A stretch of DNA of 64,000 bases from Clostridium beijerinckii (GCA_003129525.1 CP029329.1:2836501-2900500), one strand, 5' to 3'. Shown: positions 16,827 to 26,004, numbered from the stretch's first letter. The notes: a model not told the origin generated them from the letters alone. Numbers and translations are program-made.

Positions 16827-18440
16827 ATGTACAAAATAAAGAAATCATACACTAAAGATTATAATGAATTTAATGATAATTTTCAACTTATATTACCATT
16901 AAATTTGGAAAATTTAATACCAGAAGATGATTCTGTTCGCTTGCTAAGCCACGTATTGGAGGGATTAGATTACAGAAAGTTGTATAAGGCGTACTCTTCC
17001 GTTGGAAGAAAACCGGCAGTGGAACCCAAAATCATGTTCAAAATAATATCGTATGCGTATTCTCAAAATGTTTATTCAAGTAGAAAAATAGAAAAAGCAT
17101 GTAAAAGAGATATAAATTTTAGATGGCTGCTTCAAGGATGCAAAGCCCCTGATCATGCTACAATTAGTAGATTTCGAAAAGATTATCTTTCAAATGAAGT
17201 AATTGAAGAATTATTTTATCAGCAAGTTAATTATTTAGCTGATCAAAATGAAGTATTATTTGAAAATGTATTTATTGATGGTACTAAAATCGAGGCGAAT
17301 GCCAATCGATATACTTTTGTTTGGAAGAAAGCCATTTACAAAAATGAAGAGAAAATGTTTAATAAAATTCTTACTCTTGTTGAAAATGTCAATCTTGAAG
17401 AATTGAAAGAATTTAGTATTCAAAAAGAAACATTGATAAATGATCTCGATAAAATTCTCGAATGGCTTTTATATGAAAAAGAGAAGAGAAACATAGAATT
17501 TGTTCATGGAATTGGTAAGAGAAAAACTACAATTCAGAAATGGATAGAGCAACTATTTGAATATAAAGAGAGACAAGAAAAATATAATTTCAGTAAAACC
17601 ATATTCTCAAATAGAAATAGTTATTCTAAAACTGATCCAGACGCAACTTTCATGCATATGAAAGATGATCATATGAGAAATGGTCAATTAAAGCCAGCAT
17701 ATAATGTACAAATTGCAGTTGAAAGCGAATACGTGACCGGTGTCGGAATATTTGATGATAGAAATGACATAGCAACACTAATACCTATGCTTAATAATAT
17801 GCAAGAAAAAATTGGTCGTAAATATCTTAATGTGATTGCAGATTCGGGTTATGAAAGCGAAGAAAATTATTTATTTTTAGAATACAATAATCAGACCCCA
17901 TACATAAAGCCGCAAACTTATGAAAAGTGGAAAAAAAGAAGTTTCAAAAATGATATAAGTAAGCGAGAAAATATGCAATATGATGCTGAATCAGATTTTT
18001 ATGTTTGCAATAATGGTAGAAAGTTGATTCCGACCTCTATTATTCATAGAAAATCCGCCAGTGGATACAAATCAGAAGTTACTGTTTATGAGTGTGAAAG
18101 CTGTGATAATTGTGTTCATAAAGAAAAATGTACAAAAGCAAAAGGAAATAGAAAGATGCAGGTTTCGAAAACTTTTGTAGAAAAGCGTGAAATATCTTAT
18201 AGAAATATTACAACTGAAATTGGAGCTAAATTAAGAATGAACAGATCTATTCAGGTCGAAGGAGCATTTGGAGTTCTAAAAAGTGACTATGAATTCAATA
18301 GATTTTTAACACGTGGAAAAAATAGTGTAAAAACTGAATTTATTTTGCTTTGTTTTGGTTATAACATTAACAAATTGCATTCAAAAATCCAAAACGGAAG
18401 AACTCAAAAACATCTTCATGAATTAAAACAATCTGCCTAA
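16827..18440 (+). CDS. IS1182-family transposase, copy 1
   Basis: 537 residues, intact. The N-terminal DUF772-type region (PEDDSVRLLSHVLEGLDYRK, KACKRDINFRWLLQG, APDHATISRFRKD) is followed by the DDE core: FIDGTKIEANANRYTF (first Asp), NVIADSGYESEENY (second Asp) and VEGAFGVLKSDYEF (Glu). A C-terminal Cys cluster (CESCDNCVHKEKC) is typical of the family. The translation appears identical to copy 2, implying recent movement. Confidence 0.93.
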   Translation: MYKIKKSYTKDYNEFNDNFQLILPLNLENLIPEDDSVRLLSHVLEGLDYRKLYKAYSSVGRKPAVEPKIMFKIISYAYSQNVYSSRKIEKACKRDINFRWLLQGCKAPDHATISRFRKDYLSNEVIEELFYQQVNYLADQNEVLFENVFIDGTKIEANANRYTFVWKKAIYKNEEKMFNKILTLVENVNLEELKEFSIQKETLINDLDKILEWLLYEKEKRNIEFVHGIGKRKTTIQKWIEQLFEYKERQEKYNFSKTIFSNRNSYSKTDPDATFMHMKDDHMRNGQLKPAYNVQIAVESEYVTGVGIFDDRNDIATLIPMLNNMQEKIGRKYLNVIADSGYESEENYLFLEYNNQTPYIKPQTYEKWKKRSFKNDISKRENMQYDAESDFYVCNNGRKLIPTSIIHRKSASGYKSEVTVYECESCDNCVHKEKCTKAKGNRKMQVSKTFVEKREISYRNITTEIGAKLRMNRSIQVEGAFGVLKSDYEFNRFLTRGKNSVKTEFILLCFGYNINKLHSKIQNGRTQKHLHELKQSA

Positions 18441-18724
18441 TTATGGAATAATTTAAGTAGGCTTATTAAAGTGCGCTTAAAACATAAAAATCTCTCAATA
18501 ATTATTATTCAATTTTAATTATTAAGAGATTTTTTAATTTAAAACGAAAAGAAGTGTCGCTTCTGATTAAAAATTAATCATTTTGCGACACGCCCTTTTT
18601 TAGTATATAGGATTTAATGATACGCCCTGATAAAGTATATATAGAGTAAGGAATAATGACAAAATGGAGTTGTTTAAATCAATTAATACAACTAAAAATT
18701 TACCGAAACCAACACAAATAACTT

Positions 18725-18770
18725 TAACCATTAATTAGTTAATATGTTTTTGCTAATTGATGGTTTTTAA
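18725..18770 (+). terminator. Hairpin terminator upstream of ansA
   Basis: AACCATTAATTAG pairs with CTAATTGATGGTT, then TTT. It is a sequence relative of the terminator at 14242, with paired substitutions in the stem. The rest of 18596-19008 shows no gene; a TATAAT near 18913 may start ansA. Confidence 0.75.
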
Positions 18771-19008
18771 TTGTTTGAAGTCAAAATATGAGGTTGGAAA
18801 TTAAATGTTAATATTAAAAAGAATAATTTAAATTATTGGCATAATAGATAAAAGTGGTTTTTAAAAACATAAGATTTAATAATTACATCTTATCTATATG
18901 AGAAAATTATAGTATAATACATATATTGTAATAAAATGTATCACAGTACACATTTTCAATGGTTTTACATTAACAAAAATATTTTAATAGAAAGTGATGA
19001 TTTATTTT

Positions 19009-20004
19009 ATGAAAAACATATTACTTTTAAGTACAGGGGGAACTATTGCATCTGCTCCTACTGACAATGGTCTTGCACCATCTATTCATAGTGATAGCAT
19101 TTTATCTTTAATTGGTGGAATTGGTTCTGATTATAATATTACAACAAAAGATATTCTTCAGCTAGATAGCTCTAATATACAACCTGAAGAGTGGAAGCTT
19201 ATTGCAAATAGTATATTTGACAATTGTAAAGATTATGATGGAATAGTAGTTACCCATGGAACCGACACTATGGCATACACATCATCAATTCTTTCATTCA
19301 TGCTAAAAAATGTACCGATTCCAGTTGTTATAACAGGTTCACAATTACCGCTTCCTAATCCTTTGACAGATGGAATTGAAAATTTAAGATGCGCATTTGC
19401 CATGGCAGCTAGTGGTACTGCTGGAGTGTTTTTAGCTTTTAATCGTAAAGTTATTTTAGGTAGCCGTGCTGTAAAAGTAAGAACTACTGGGTTTGATGCA
19501 TTTGAAAGTGTAAATGCTCCTTATGCAGCAACAATAGATTCAGCAGGCTTATATATAAATAAGGATATTATAAAACCAGTAAGTGGTGTATTTAAACTTG
19601 AAGACCAAATATGTAAAGACATATTCTTAATAAAATTAACACCAGGACTTAATCCTGAAATATTTGATATGCTACTTAATATGAATTACAAAGGAATAAT
19701 AATAGAAGCATTTGGTGTAGGTGGATTACATTTTATCAGAAGAGACTTAATATCTAAATTAGAAAAAATAGTTCAAAAGGGAATTAGTGTTGTTGTATGT
19801 AGTCAATGCCTCTATGAAAGTAGTGATTTTTCAATTTATGAAACTGGAAAATTAGTATTGGAAAAAGGAGTAATTCAAGGATATGACATGACTACAGAAG
19901 CTGCAGTTACTAAACTTATGTGGGCACTTGGAAAAACAAATGATCCGGAAAAGATTAAAGAAATATTTGGCACAAGCTTTGTAGGCGAAGTATCTATAAA
20001 GTAA
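19009..20004 (+). CDS. ansA: L-asparaginase, type I (cytoplasmic)
   Basis: About 332 residues. Hydrolyses asparagine to aspartate and ammonia. The nucleophile loop is STGGTIAS (Thr12) and the second active-site loop is VVTHGTDTMAYTSS with the catalytic Thr-Asp. No signal peptide is visible, so it is the cytoplasmic type. The frame opens at a GTG (18994) with an ATG at 18997; the ATG at 19009 puts AAAGTGA at 11 bases and matches the family N-terminus. It converges on the lysine permease gene. Confidence 0.92.
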   Translation: MKNILLLSTGGTIASAPTDNGLAPSIHSDSILSLIGGIGSDYNITTKDILQLDSSNIQPEEWKLIANSIFDNCKDYDGIVVTHGTDTMAYTSSILSFMLKNVPIPVVITGSQLPLPNPLTDGIENLRCAFAMAASGTAGVFLAFNRKVILGSRAVKVRTTGFDAFESVNAPYAATIDSAGLYINKDIIKPVSGVFKLEDQICKDIFLIKLTPGLNPEIFDMLLNMNYKGIIIEAFGVGGLHFIRRDLISKLEKIVQKGISVVVCSQCLYESSDFSIYETGKLVLEKGVIQGYDMTTEAAVTKLMWALGKTNDPEKIKEIFGTSFVGEVSIK

Positions 20005-20047
20005 AAAGAATGGGAGCATAGATGTATTTCTATGCTCCCATTCTTTT
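20005..20047. terminator. Strong bidirectional terminator between ansA and lysP
   Basis: AAAAGAATGGGAGCATAGA pairs perfectly with TCTATGCTCCCATTCTTTT around a 6-base loop. One of the strongest hairpins in the window. Confidence 0.93.
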
Positions 20048-20069
20048 AGGTTAGTATTACTTATTTATA

Positions 20070-21560
20070 TTAATTTAATTCAGTTAATCCGAATATTTTA
20101 GATTTAGCTTCTTTTGTATTATTAGTATCATTTATATTATTTTCAGAGAAAACTAAATCAACATCATTTAAAGGAACAACTTTAGTTTTATGTTTAATTT
20201 TATAACCTAAATATAATCCGATGAATAATGGAATTCCTATATAAGATGCAATTAACCCTTGCCAATCAACTCCGTCAGGTTTTATACATGAGTATCCTTG
20301 ACCTATAATAATAATTGTACACATTATTAATGCTAGTATAGGTCCAAATGGATATAGTATAGCTTTGTATTTTAAATTTTTTATATTTTTGCCTTGGTAA
20401 ACATATGCTTTTCTAAATCTATAGTGACATAATGCTATGCCTACCCAAGCTATAAATCCAGCAAGACCAGATGCTGCAATTAGCCAAACATAAACTGTGC
20501 TTTCTGCAAACATACCAGTTAAAAAACAAGCTGAAGCAATTAAAGTAGTTGCAATTACGGAATTTACAGGTACGCCTCTTTTGTTAGTTTTAGCAAATAG
20601 TTTAGGAGCCATACCATCTTTAGCCATTGAAAATAGCATTCTACTTGACGCATACATACCAGAGTTACCAGCAGATAATACAGAAGTTAATATAATTGCA
20701 TTCATTAATGAAGCAGCTCCAGATACACCAGCTCTTTCAAATACCATGGTAAATGGACTTGTTGAAACACCAGCTTCAGTAAATGGTATTATAGCTCCTA
20801 AGATAACTATTGTACCTAAGTAAAATAATATTATTCTCCAAAAAACTGACTTTATAGCTTTAGGTATAGTTTTTTCAGGATTTTCACTTTCACCAGCAGC
20901 AACTCCAATAAGTTCAGTTCCTTGAAATGAGAAGCCTGCAATTAAGAATATAGCAAATATAGACTTAATGCCTCCGTTAAATGGACCACCACCTACAGTG
21001 TAGTTATGAAATCCTACTTTATCTCCACCCATTATACCTAAAATCATAAGAATACCAATTATTATAAATACAATAACTGTAACAACTTTAATTCCAGCAA
21101 ACCAGTATTCTGATTCACCGTAGGCTTTTGATGATAAAATATTTAAACCTACTATTATTCCTAAAAATAATATACTCCAGAAGAATCCACTTATATTAGG
21201 GAACCAATATTTCATAATTAAAGATCCTGCAACCATTTCAGCTGCAATTGTTATAGCCCAGTTATACCAATAATTCCAACCGAGGGCAAATCCAAGCGCT
21301 GGGTCAATAAATTTAGTGGCATACGTACTAAATGAACCAGATATAGGCATATAAGTTGCCATTTCTCCCAAACTAGTTATTAAAAAGTACACCATAATAC
21401 CTACTAATGTATAAGCTACTAATGCACCTCCAGGGCCAGCTTGATGTAAGGTATCTCCCATTGCAAGGAATATACCAGTACCAATAGAACCTCCTAAAGC
21501 TATCATGTTTAAGTGCCTTGCTTTTAAACCTCTTTTTAACTCGTGATTTTCTTTACTCAT
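20070..21560 (-). CDS. lysP: Lysine-specific permease (APC family, LysP-like)
   Basis: 496 residues, about 12 membrane segments. The N-terminus LKARHLNMIALGGSIGTGIF is the amino-acid permease signature, and LGFALGWNYWYNWAITIAAE is the conserved helix 3 region of the LysP/AnsP branch. Substrate specificity is inferred mainly from the lysine riboswitch in its leader (21784-21960), which supports lysine uptake repressed by lysine. Its strong ribosome site (TAAGGAGG) lies in a hairpin. It ends at the bidirectional terminator shared with ansA. Confidence 0.9.
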   Translation of the reverse strand: MSKENHELKRGLKARHLNMIALGGSIGTGIFLAMGDTLHQAGPGGALVAYTLVGIMVYFLITSLGEMATYMPISGSFSTYATKFIDPALGFALGWNYWYNWAITIAAEMVAGSLIMKYWFPNISGFFWSILFLGIIVGLNILSSKAYGESEYWFAGIKVVTVIVFIIIGILMILGIMGGDKVGFHNYTVGGGPFNGGIKSIFAIFLIAGFSFQGTELIGVAAGESENPEKTIPKAIKSVFWRIILFYLGTIVILGAIIPFTEAGVSTSPFTMVFERAGVSGAASLMNAIILTSVLSAGNSGMYASSRMLFSMAKDGMAPKLFAKTNKRGVPVNSVIATTLIASACFLTGMFAESTVYVWLIAASGLAGFIAWVGIALCHYRFRKAYVYQGKNIKNLKYKAILYPFGPILALIMCTIIIIGQGYSCIKPDGVDWQGLIASYIGIPLFIGLYLGYKIKHKTKVVPLNDVDLVFSENNINDTNNTKEAKSKIFGLTELN

Positions 21561-21571
21561 TTTTTTATCCT

Positions 21572-21597
21572 CCTTATGGTTTTAAAATTCCATAAGG
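21572..21597 (-). promoter_or_regulatory. Ribosome-site hairpin in the lysP leader
   Basis: On the minus strand CCTTATGG pairs with CCATAAGG around a 10-base AT loop, and AAGGAGG of the Shine-Dalgarno starts inside the 3' arm. The 5' arm overlaps TGTGCCT (21601-21595), which can instead pair with AGGCACA (21662-21656), giving two mutually exclusive folds. Confidence 0.55.
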
Positions 21598-21696
21598 CAC
21601 ATCAAAGAAAATAATAAGCCTAAGATATAAGCATGCGGGCCTATTATTTTTTTATTGTGCCTGAGTAACTAACTAAGATAATGTAAAGATTTGAAC

Positions 21697-21729
21697 AATA
21701 AAAAATGCCATGAAAGCATATTCATGACA
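21697..21729 (-). terminator. Attenuator terminator of the lysine riboswitch
   Basis: On the minus strand TGTCATGAA pairs with TTCATGGCA around TATGCT, then TTTTTTATT. It lies between the riboswitch and lysP, where a transcription-attenuating terminator is expected. Confidence 0.75.
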
Positions 21730-21783
21730 TAAAATACGAAAATTGTATATTTAAATAAATATGCCAAATACCGTATATTCATT

Positions 21784-21960
21784 GAAAATAGCTCTCCACA
21801 AAATAATTTGTGACAGTCTTATGTATATTTTACATAAGACCAGTAAACAGCATCAAAGCAATTGGCTATTTACTTCGGCGAAAGTTCCTTTCATATTACT
21901 TCATTGAGCTTACCTCCGTAATACTACTCTTAAGTTTCGCACCTCTATCTAAGTTATCTA
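21784..21960 (-). promoter_or_regulatory. Lysine riboswitch (L box)
   Basis: The minus strand carries the L-box signatures in order: GATAGAGGTGCGAA, AAGAGTA, ACGGAGG, GAAAGGAAC, TTTCGCCGAAGT, TTTACTGG, then a hairpin of TCTTATGTA and TACATAAGA, GACTGTCA, and TTTTGTGGAGAGCTATTTTC. The order and spacing follow the lysC-type leader of Bacillus. It lies upstream of lysP with a terminator hairpin between them, so lysine should stop transcription of its own importer. Confidence 0.93.
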
Positions 21961-21978
21961 CTTGTTATTTTATAAGTA

Positions 21979-22007
21979 ATTATGTAACAAAAGTAGGAAT
22001 AAGTCAA
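21979..22007 (-). promoter_or_regulatory. Promoter of the lysine-riboswitch transcript
   Basis: On the minus strand TTGACT and CATAAT are 17 bases apart, starting transcription a few bases before the riboswitch. Confidence 0.75.
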
Positions 22008-22008
22008 T

Positions 22009-22046
22009 ACAAAATATAATATTTCATGCTAAATATTATATTTTGT
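22009..22046. terminator. Perfect 16-bp inverted repeat, probable bidirectional terminator
   Basis: ACAAAATATAATATTT pairs with AAATATTATATTTTGT around CATGCT. It separates the truncated gene at 22055 from the riboswitch promoter. Confidence 0.6.
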
Positions 22047-22054
22047 AACCTAAT

Positions 22055-22162
22055 TCAGTATATGAAGTTCAATAGTGTCTCCGATGGAGGAGCACCTTGA
22101 GGAAACTTATTTAATCTTTCTTCTAAACTTTTATAAGCATCTTTTCCAACTATATGTGGCAT
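22055..22162 (-). pseudogene. N-terminal remnant of a clostridial Fe-S-domain protein
   Basis: A GAGGTGAAAAT site and ATG open a 35-codon frame: MPHIVGKDAYKSLEERLNK, then FPQGAPPSETL, ending NFIY at a TGA. The GKD.Y..L..R...P.GAPP.ETL pattern looks like the start of a family of clostridial 4Fe-4S-binding proteins, from memory. No continuation is found downstream, so the rest has been deleted. A functional 35-residue peptide cannot be ruled out, since start signals are intact. Confidence 0.5.
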
Positions 22163-22451
22163 ATTTTCACCTCGTTTGATTTGTTATATATATTTTTACA
22201 TAAAAAGTATATATACAATAATAAGATAGATAATTGTTATTCTTTCCATTCAGAAGTAGATCTATATTGAATGAAATTTTAAAACTTAGATAATACAGTA
22301 AATTTCATATCGGAATAGGTTGGATATAATAGTGTATAACCTTTTAGAAGAGTATTTAAAACAGTTAAAGGAGTTAGCACTAGAGAATTAAGGAATAGAT
22401 TTTACAAATATGTACGTAAAGATTGGTTTGATAAAGTTGGCATTCTCGTGT

Positions 22452-22498
22452 ACATATGTCCGCCGTGGGTTGACATATGTCATTATATAAGATAGTAT
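22452..22498 (+). promoter_or_regulatory. sstT promoter with flanking inverted repeat
   Basis: TTGACA (22470-22475) and TAGTAT (22493-22498) have a 17-base spacer. ACATATGTC (from about 22452) and GACATATGT (22472-22480) form a perfect 9-base inverted repeat, one arm covering the -35 box, as expected of a repressor site. Confidence 0.65.
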
Positions 22499-22645
22499 AT
22501 AATAAAACAATATATAGTATTTATTTTCTGTTTTTTATTTTCTTGCAGGAAATCCTTTGGAAATATATATTTGCGAGACCTATAAAACCTATGGCTTTAG
22601 AGTTTAGCAAAATACTAATATTATTAATTATAAGGGGGAACAAAA

Positions 22646-23887
22646 TTGAAAAATTTATTTAACAAATGGAATAAAATCAGTCTTGTTAAAAGAATAATTG
22701 TAGGCTTGCTTGTCGGTATTATTCTGGCGTTAACTCTTCCTGAGGTAGCACAACCAATTACAATTTTAGGAGCTTTATTTGTTGGTGCTTTGAAAGGAAT
22801 TGCACCAATGTTGGTATTCTTCTTGGTCATGACGGCTATATCTCAGCATAAGAGTGGTCATAAAACTAATATGAAATCTATTATAGTTCTGTATTTGCTG
22901 GGAACATTCCTAGCTGGATTAACTGCAGTTATTGCAAGTTTTATATTCCCAGTAAGCCTAGTGTTGGCAGCGGGTGCTGAGGAGTTATCAGCTCCAGGTG
23001 GTGTTGGAGAGGTTCTGAAAGCATTGCTTTTAAATCTTGTTGATAATCCGGTAAAAGCACTTGTTAATGCTAACTACTTAGGTATACTGGCTTGGGCATT
23101 GGTTCTTGGTTTAGCTCTGAAAAATGCGCAAGATTCAACTAAAACAATGATAAGCAATTTCTCAGATGCAGTATCCCAAGCGGTTAAATGGGTCATTAAT
23201 TTCGCTCCATTTGGAATCATGGGACTGGTATTCGATTCAATTGCTACTAATGGACTTTATACTCTTTTAAGTTATGGAAAGTTACTTTTGGTTTTAATTG
23301 GCTGTATGTGTTTTGTTGCACTTGTTGTCAATCCAATAATAGTTTTTGTTTGCATTCATCAGAACCCATATCCACTTGTTTTTAAATGTCTGAAAGATAG
23401 CGGAATAACAGCATTCTTTACGCGTAGTTCTGCTGCAAATATTCCTGTAAATATAAAAATATGTGAAGAACTTAATTTAGATAAAGATACATATACTGTC
23501 TCAATTCCCTTAGGAGCTACTATAAATATGGCTGGTGCAGCTGTTACAATTTCAGTTATGACTTTAGCGGCAGTTAACACACTTGGGATTCAAGTTGATA
23601 TACCTACAGCAATTATCTTAAGTGTATTGTCAGCTGTATGTGCTTGTGGTGCTTCAGGTGTGGCAGGTGGATCATTACTACTGATTCCTTTGGCATGTAG
23701 CTTGTTTGGGATACCAAATGAAATTGCTATGCAGGTTGTTGGTGTAGGGTTTATTGTAGGTGTTCTGCAAGATTCTTGCGAAACAGCACTTAACTCATCA
23801 ACTGACCTTCTCTTTACAGCATCTGCTGAATATATGAAAATGCGTAAAGAAGGACAAGAAATCACTTTTAATAACGAGACAGCTTAA
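22646..23887 (+). CDS. sstT: Serine/threonine:sodium symporter SstT (DAACS family)
   Basis: 413 residues, about 8-9 hydrophobic segments plus re-entrant loops. The N-terminus [21 protein letters not shown] and the segments [12 protein letters not shown] and [16 protein letters not shown] are close to SstT, and the C-terminal [20 protein letters not shown] loop carries the sodium/substrate residues. It imports serine and threonine. The start is TTG at 22646, supported by AAGGGGGAAC six to seven bases upstream. Single-gene unit with its own promoter and terminator. Confidence 0.93.
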   Translation: MKNLFNKWNKISLVKRIIVGLLVGIILALTLPEVAQPITILGALFVGALKGIAPMLVFFLVMTAISQHKSGHKTNMKSIIVLYLLGTFLAGLTAVIASFIFPVSLVLAAGAEELSAPGGVGEVLKALLLNLVDNPVKALVNANYLGILAWALVLGLALKNAQDSTKTMISNFSDAVSQAVKWVINFAPFGIMGLVFDSIATNGLYTLLSYGKLLLVLIGCMCFVALVVNPIIVFVCIHQNPYPLVFKCLKDSGITAFFTRSSAANIPVNIKICEELNLDKDTYTVSIPLGATINMAGAAVTISVMTLAAVNTLGIQVDIPTAIILSVLSAVCACGASGVAGGSLLLIPLACSLFGIPNEIAMQVVGVGFIVGVLQDSCETALNSSTDLLFTASAEYMKMRKEGQEITFNNETA

Positions 23888-23899
23888 TCATATTAATGA

Positions 23900-23977
23900 A
23901 AATAACAAGTCAAAGATGATATGTGTATTTTGAGTTAAAGCAAATATACATATTATACTAACTTGTTATTTTTTTTT
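23900..23977 (+). terminator. Terminator of sstT
   Basis: AATAACAAGT pairs with ACTTGTTATT at the base of a long imperfect stem, then nine T. The following 24000-24256 is AT-rich leader with no gene seen. Confidence 0.85.
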
Positions 23978-24256
23978 ATGTGATTTACATGTAGAGATAC
24001 TCATATCAGAATTCGTACTGATATTTTGGATAATCTAGCTATTGTAGGTCTATTTTTTGAAATTGTAGTTTCTACTTCTTTTATGAGAAAAATATTTAAA
24101 CTTAATAAAAAATGAAATGCTGGTATATAAATGTAATATTATAAAATTCTATATTTTAATTTGCAAAAAAAAGTAATATAATTTAAAAATGCCGTTTGAA
24201 GTTTAAAAATAGAAGAATTTAATAATATTATATAAGTAGAAAAGGTGGAGTTAGAA

Positions 24257-25084
24257 ATGTTAAAAAAAGATTTTGGAAACAATGAACTAAACAGTATTTA
24301 TGATGCTATTCCGTATATTAATACTTTCTTTGATGATGATATAGAAATCATGTTAACTGATAGAGAAAAAGTTTTATATTATAAAGGAAGCAAAGAGATA
24401 GATTTTAAAATAAAGGAAGGAGATGCTGCTGGAGATTTTGTAAAAGAAGCTATGGAACTTGGCAAATCTAAAATTGAAGTAATTCCTGAAGGCTTCTTAG
24501 GGGTTGCTTTTAAGTCATATATGATTCCAATTAAACAAGTAAATAGTGTTATAGGTTCAATAGCAATTGGTAAAAGTCTCTCTAAGAAAAATTCAGTAAC
24601 TAATATTACAGAAAACTTAATTGAATCATTGATACAAATATCAACAGGAATAAACAATATTTCATCTAGTTTTCAGGAATCAGCCAATATGAATTCAGAA
24701 ATACTTATGGAAACAAATGCCGCAAATGAAATGACCACTGATACTGATAATATAGTAGGATTCATAAAAGGTATTTCATCTCAAACAAATCTTTTGGGAT
24801 TAAATGCAGCTATTGAGGCAGCAAGAGCAGGAGAGCAAGGAAAAGGATTTAATGTTGTTGCACAAGAAATTAGAAAATTATCTAATGAATCTAATAAATC
24901 TATAGGTAAGATTGAAACAGTTATAAAAGATATATCAAGTGCAATAAAAAAGATAAATGAGAAAATAGTAAATGTTGATAGTGTATCAAATAAGCAATCC
25001 ATAGCATTAGAGAGAATAACAGAATCAATTAAAAACTTAAATTCTACTGCAAAATTATTAGGACAATTATCAGAAGAATTATAA
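24257..25084 (+). CDS. Soluble methyl-accepting chemotaxis protein
   Basis: About 275 residues with no membrane segment. Residues ~1-115 form a small sensor-like domain ([40 protein letters not shown]), as in other short cytosolic clostridial transducers. The rest is a coiled-coil signalling domain with the hairpin-tip sequence [20 protein letters not shown] that contacts CheA and CheW. The ligand is unknown. An upstream GTG at 24245 lies inside the GGTGGAG ribosome site, so the ATG at 24257 is used. No che genes are nearby. Confidence 0.9.
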   Translation: MLKKDFGNNELNSIYDAIPYINTFFDDDIEIMLTDREKVLYYKGSKEIDFKIKEGDAAGDFVKEAMELGKSKIEVIPEGFLGVAFKSYMIPIKQVNSVIGSIAIGKSLSKKNSVTNITENLIESLIQISTGINNISSSFQESANMNSEILMETNAANEMTTDTDNIVGFIKGISSQTNLLGLNAAIEAARAGEQGKGFNVVAQEIRKLSNESNKSIGKIETVIKDISSAIKKINEKIVNVDSVSNKQSIALERITESIKNLNSTAKLLGQLSEEL

Positions 25085-25460
25085 TTTATAAAATACATCA
25101 GATATAAATATTGCTAGAGCTGAGTTTTTCTTTTACTTAGGAAAATTTAGCTTTAATTATATTATTATTGAAGGAAAAAAAGATGGTAAAAAGTAAAAAT
25201 ACATTAAAGATATAAAGAAAAACTTAAGATATGGAAATGATAAAGAACAAATGTACATACATTCTTTGTAATAGTGGAAATAATTATAGTGTAAAGAGAT
25301 GAGTACTAAAAACTAAATTTATGTTATAATGAAAGTAGTAAAATGGGTATTAAGAAGGCCATAAATAATATACATAATAAAAATCTGTACTCTAACAAAC
25401 AAGCAATTGAAAACATAGATTCACTGCGTGGTATAATTAAAATAAAGGGGGAGGATACTA
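25085..25460. other. Intergenic, no gene recognised
   Basis: 376 bases. A weak hairpin near 25116-25155 (AGCTGAGTTTTTC / GAAAATTTAGCT-like) could end the chemotaxis gene. The rest is AT-rich without recognisable structure. Confidence 0.4.
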
Positions 25461-25823
25461 TTGGCAGATAACAATGAAATGGTTGATTTACTTACTAAAA
25501 TGTATTCAGAAGTTCAAGAAATGAAGTCTGATATTAACGGAAGACTGGACAATATAGATTTAAAATTTGATAATCTAGAACGTAAAGTTGATAAAACTAA
25601 TATTATTATTGAGAATGATATAAAGCCTAAAATAGAAGTTCTATTTGATGGGTATAAACAAAATACAGAATCCATAAATGCGTTAACAAATAAAATTGAT
25701 GATTTACAGACAGATGTAAATAATTTAACTATAAGAACATTAAAAAATGAAAATAATATAATTCATTTTTCGAAGACAATGGATAATAAAGATTTAAAAA
25801 AGATGCACAGTAAGGAATATTAA
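25461..25823 (+). CDS. Coiled-coil hypothetical protein (120 aa)
   Basis: I do not recognise a named family. The start is TTG at 25461 behind GGGGGAGG. After a short N-terminus (NNEMVDLLTKMYSEVQEM), heptad-patterned stretches dominate: INGRLDNIDLKFDNLERKVD and INALTNKIDDLQTDVNNL. The protein is charged with no membrane segment or signal peptide. Similar short coiled-coil proteins are common in clostridia, with no defined role. It stands alone. Confidence 0.7.
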   Translation: MADNNEMVDLLTKMYSEVQEMKSDINGRLDNIDLKFDNLERKVDKTNIIIENDIKPKIEVLFDGYKQNTESINALTNKIDDLQTDVNNLTIRTLKNENNIIHFSKTMDNKDLKKMHSKEY

Positions 25824-26004
25824 GAATTAATAATAAGCGAGTATGAAATTAAAATAATATCTAAAGTATCTTAAGCGTAAACAAAATTTAAGCATGTTAA
25901 CATTATTAAAGATTTGAACTTTAAAATCTTTGAAGTTTGTAATTATAAATATGTTTAAAAACAAAGTATTTACTTTTTTGTAAGTGCTTTATTTTTTAGT
26001 TTTA

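Larger units (their letters stand above)
16721..18595 (+). mobile_element. IS1182-type insertion sequence, copy 1 (1875 bp)
   Basis: Left end GGGGCTGTTGCAAAA and reverse-complemented right end GGGCGTGTCGCAAAA are inverted. Limits come from comparison with the second copy at 48057-49931, which has the same 1875-bp length and the same 106-base offset from left end to transposase. Just inside the left end is a 17-bp hairpin (16724-16760) with eight T behind it; near the right end are a long hairpin (18488-18540) and a GTGTCGC/GCGACAC pair. The element occupies the place of the zinc-ribbon copy 2 terminator stem. Confidence 0.88.

Noticed and set aside
21810-22019. 69-codon plus-strand frame
   Set aside because: It is the complement of the lysine riboswitch and its promoter.
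22370-22450. Short peptide-like stretch (LEEYLKQLKELALEN) upstream of sstT
   Set aside because: Interrupted by a stop, too short to place in a family and without start signals.
22477-22662. 61-codon frame overlapping the start of sstT
   Set aside because: Lies over the mapped-looking promoter and leader of sstT, is low-complexity hydrophobic sequence and has no ribosome site.
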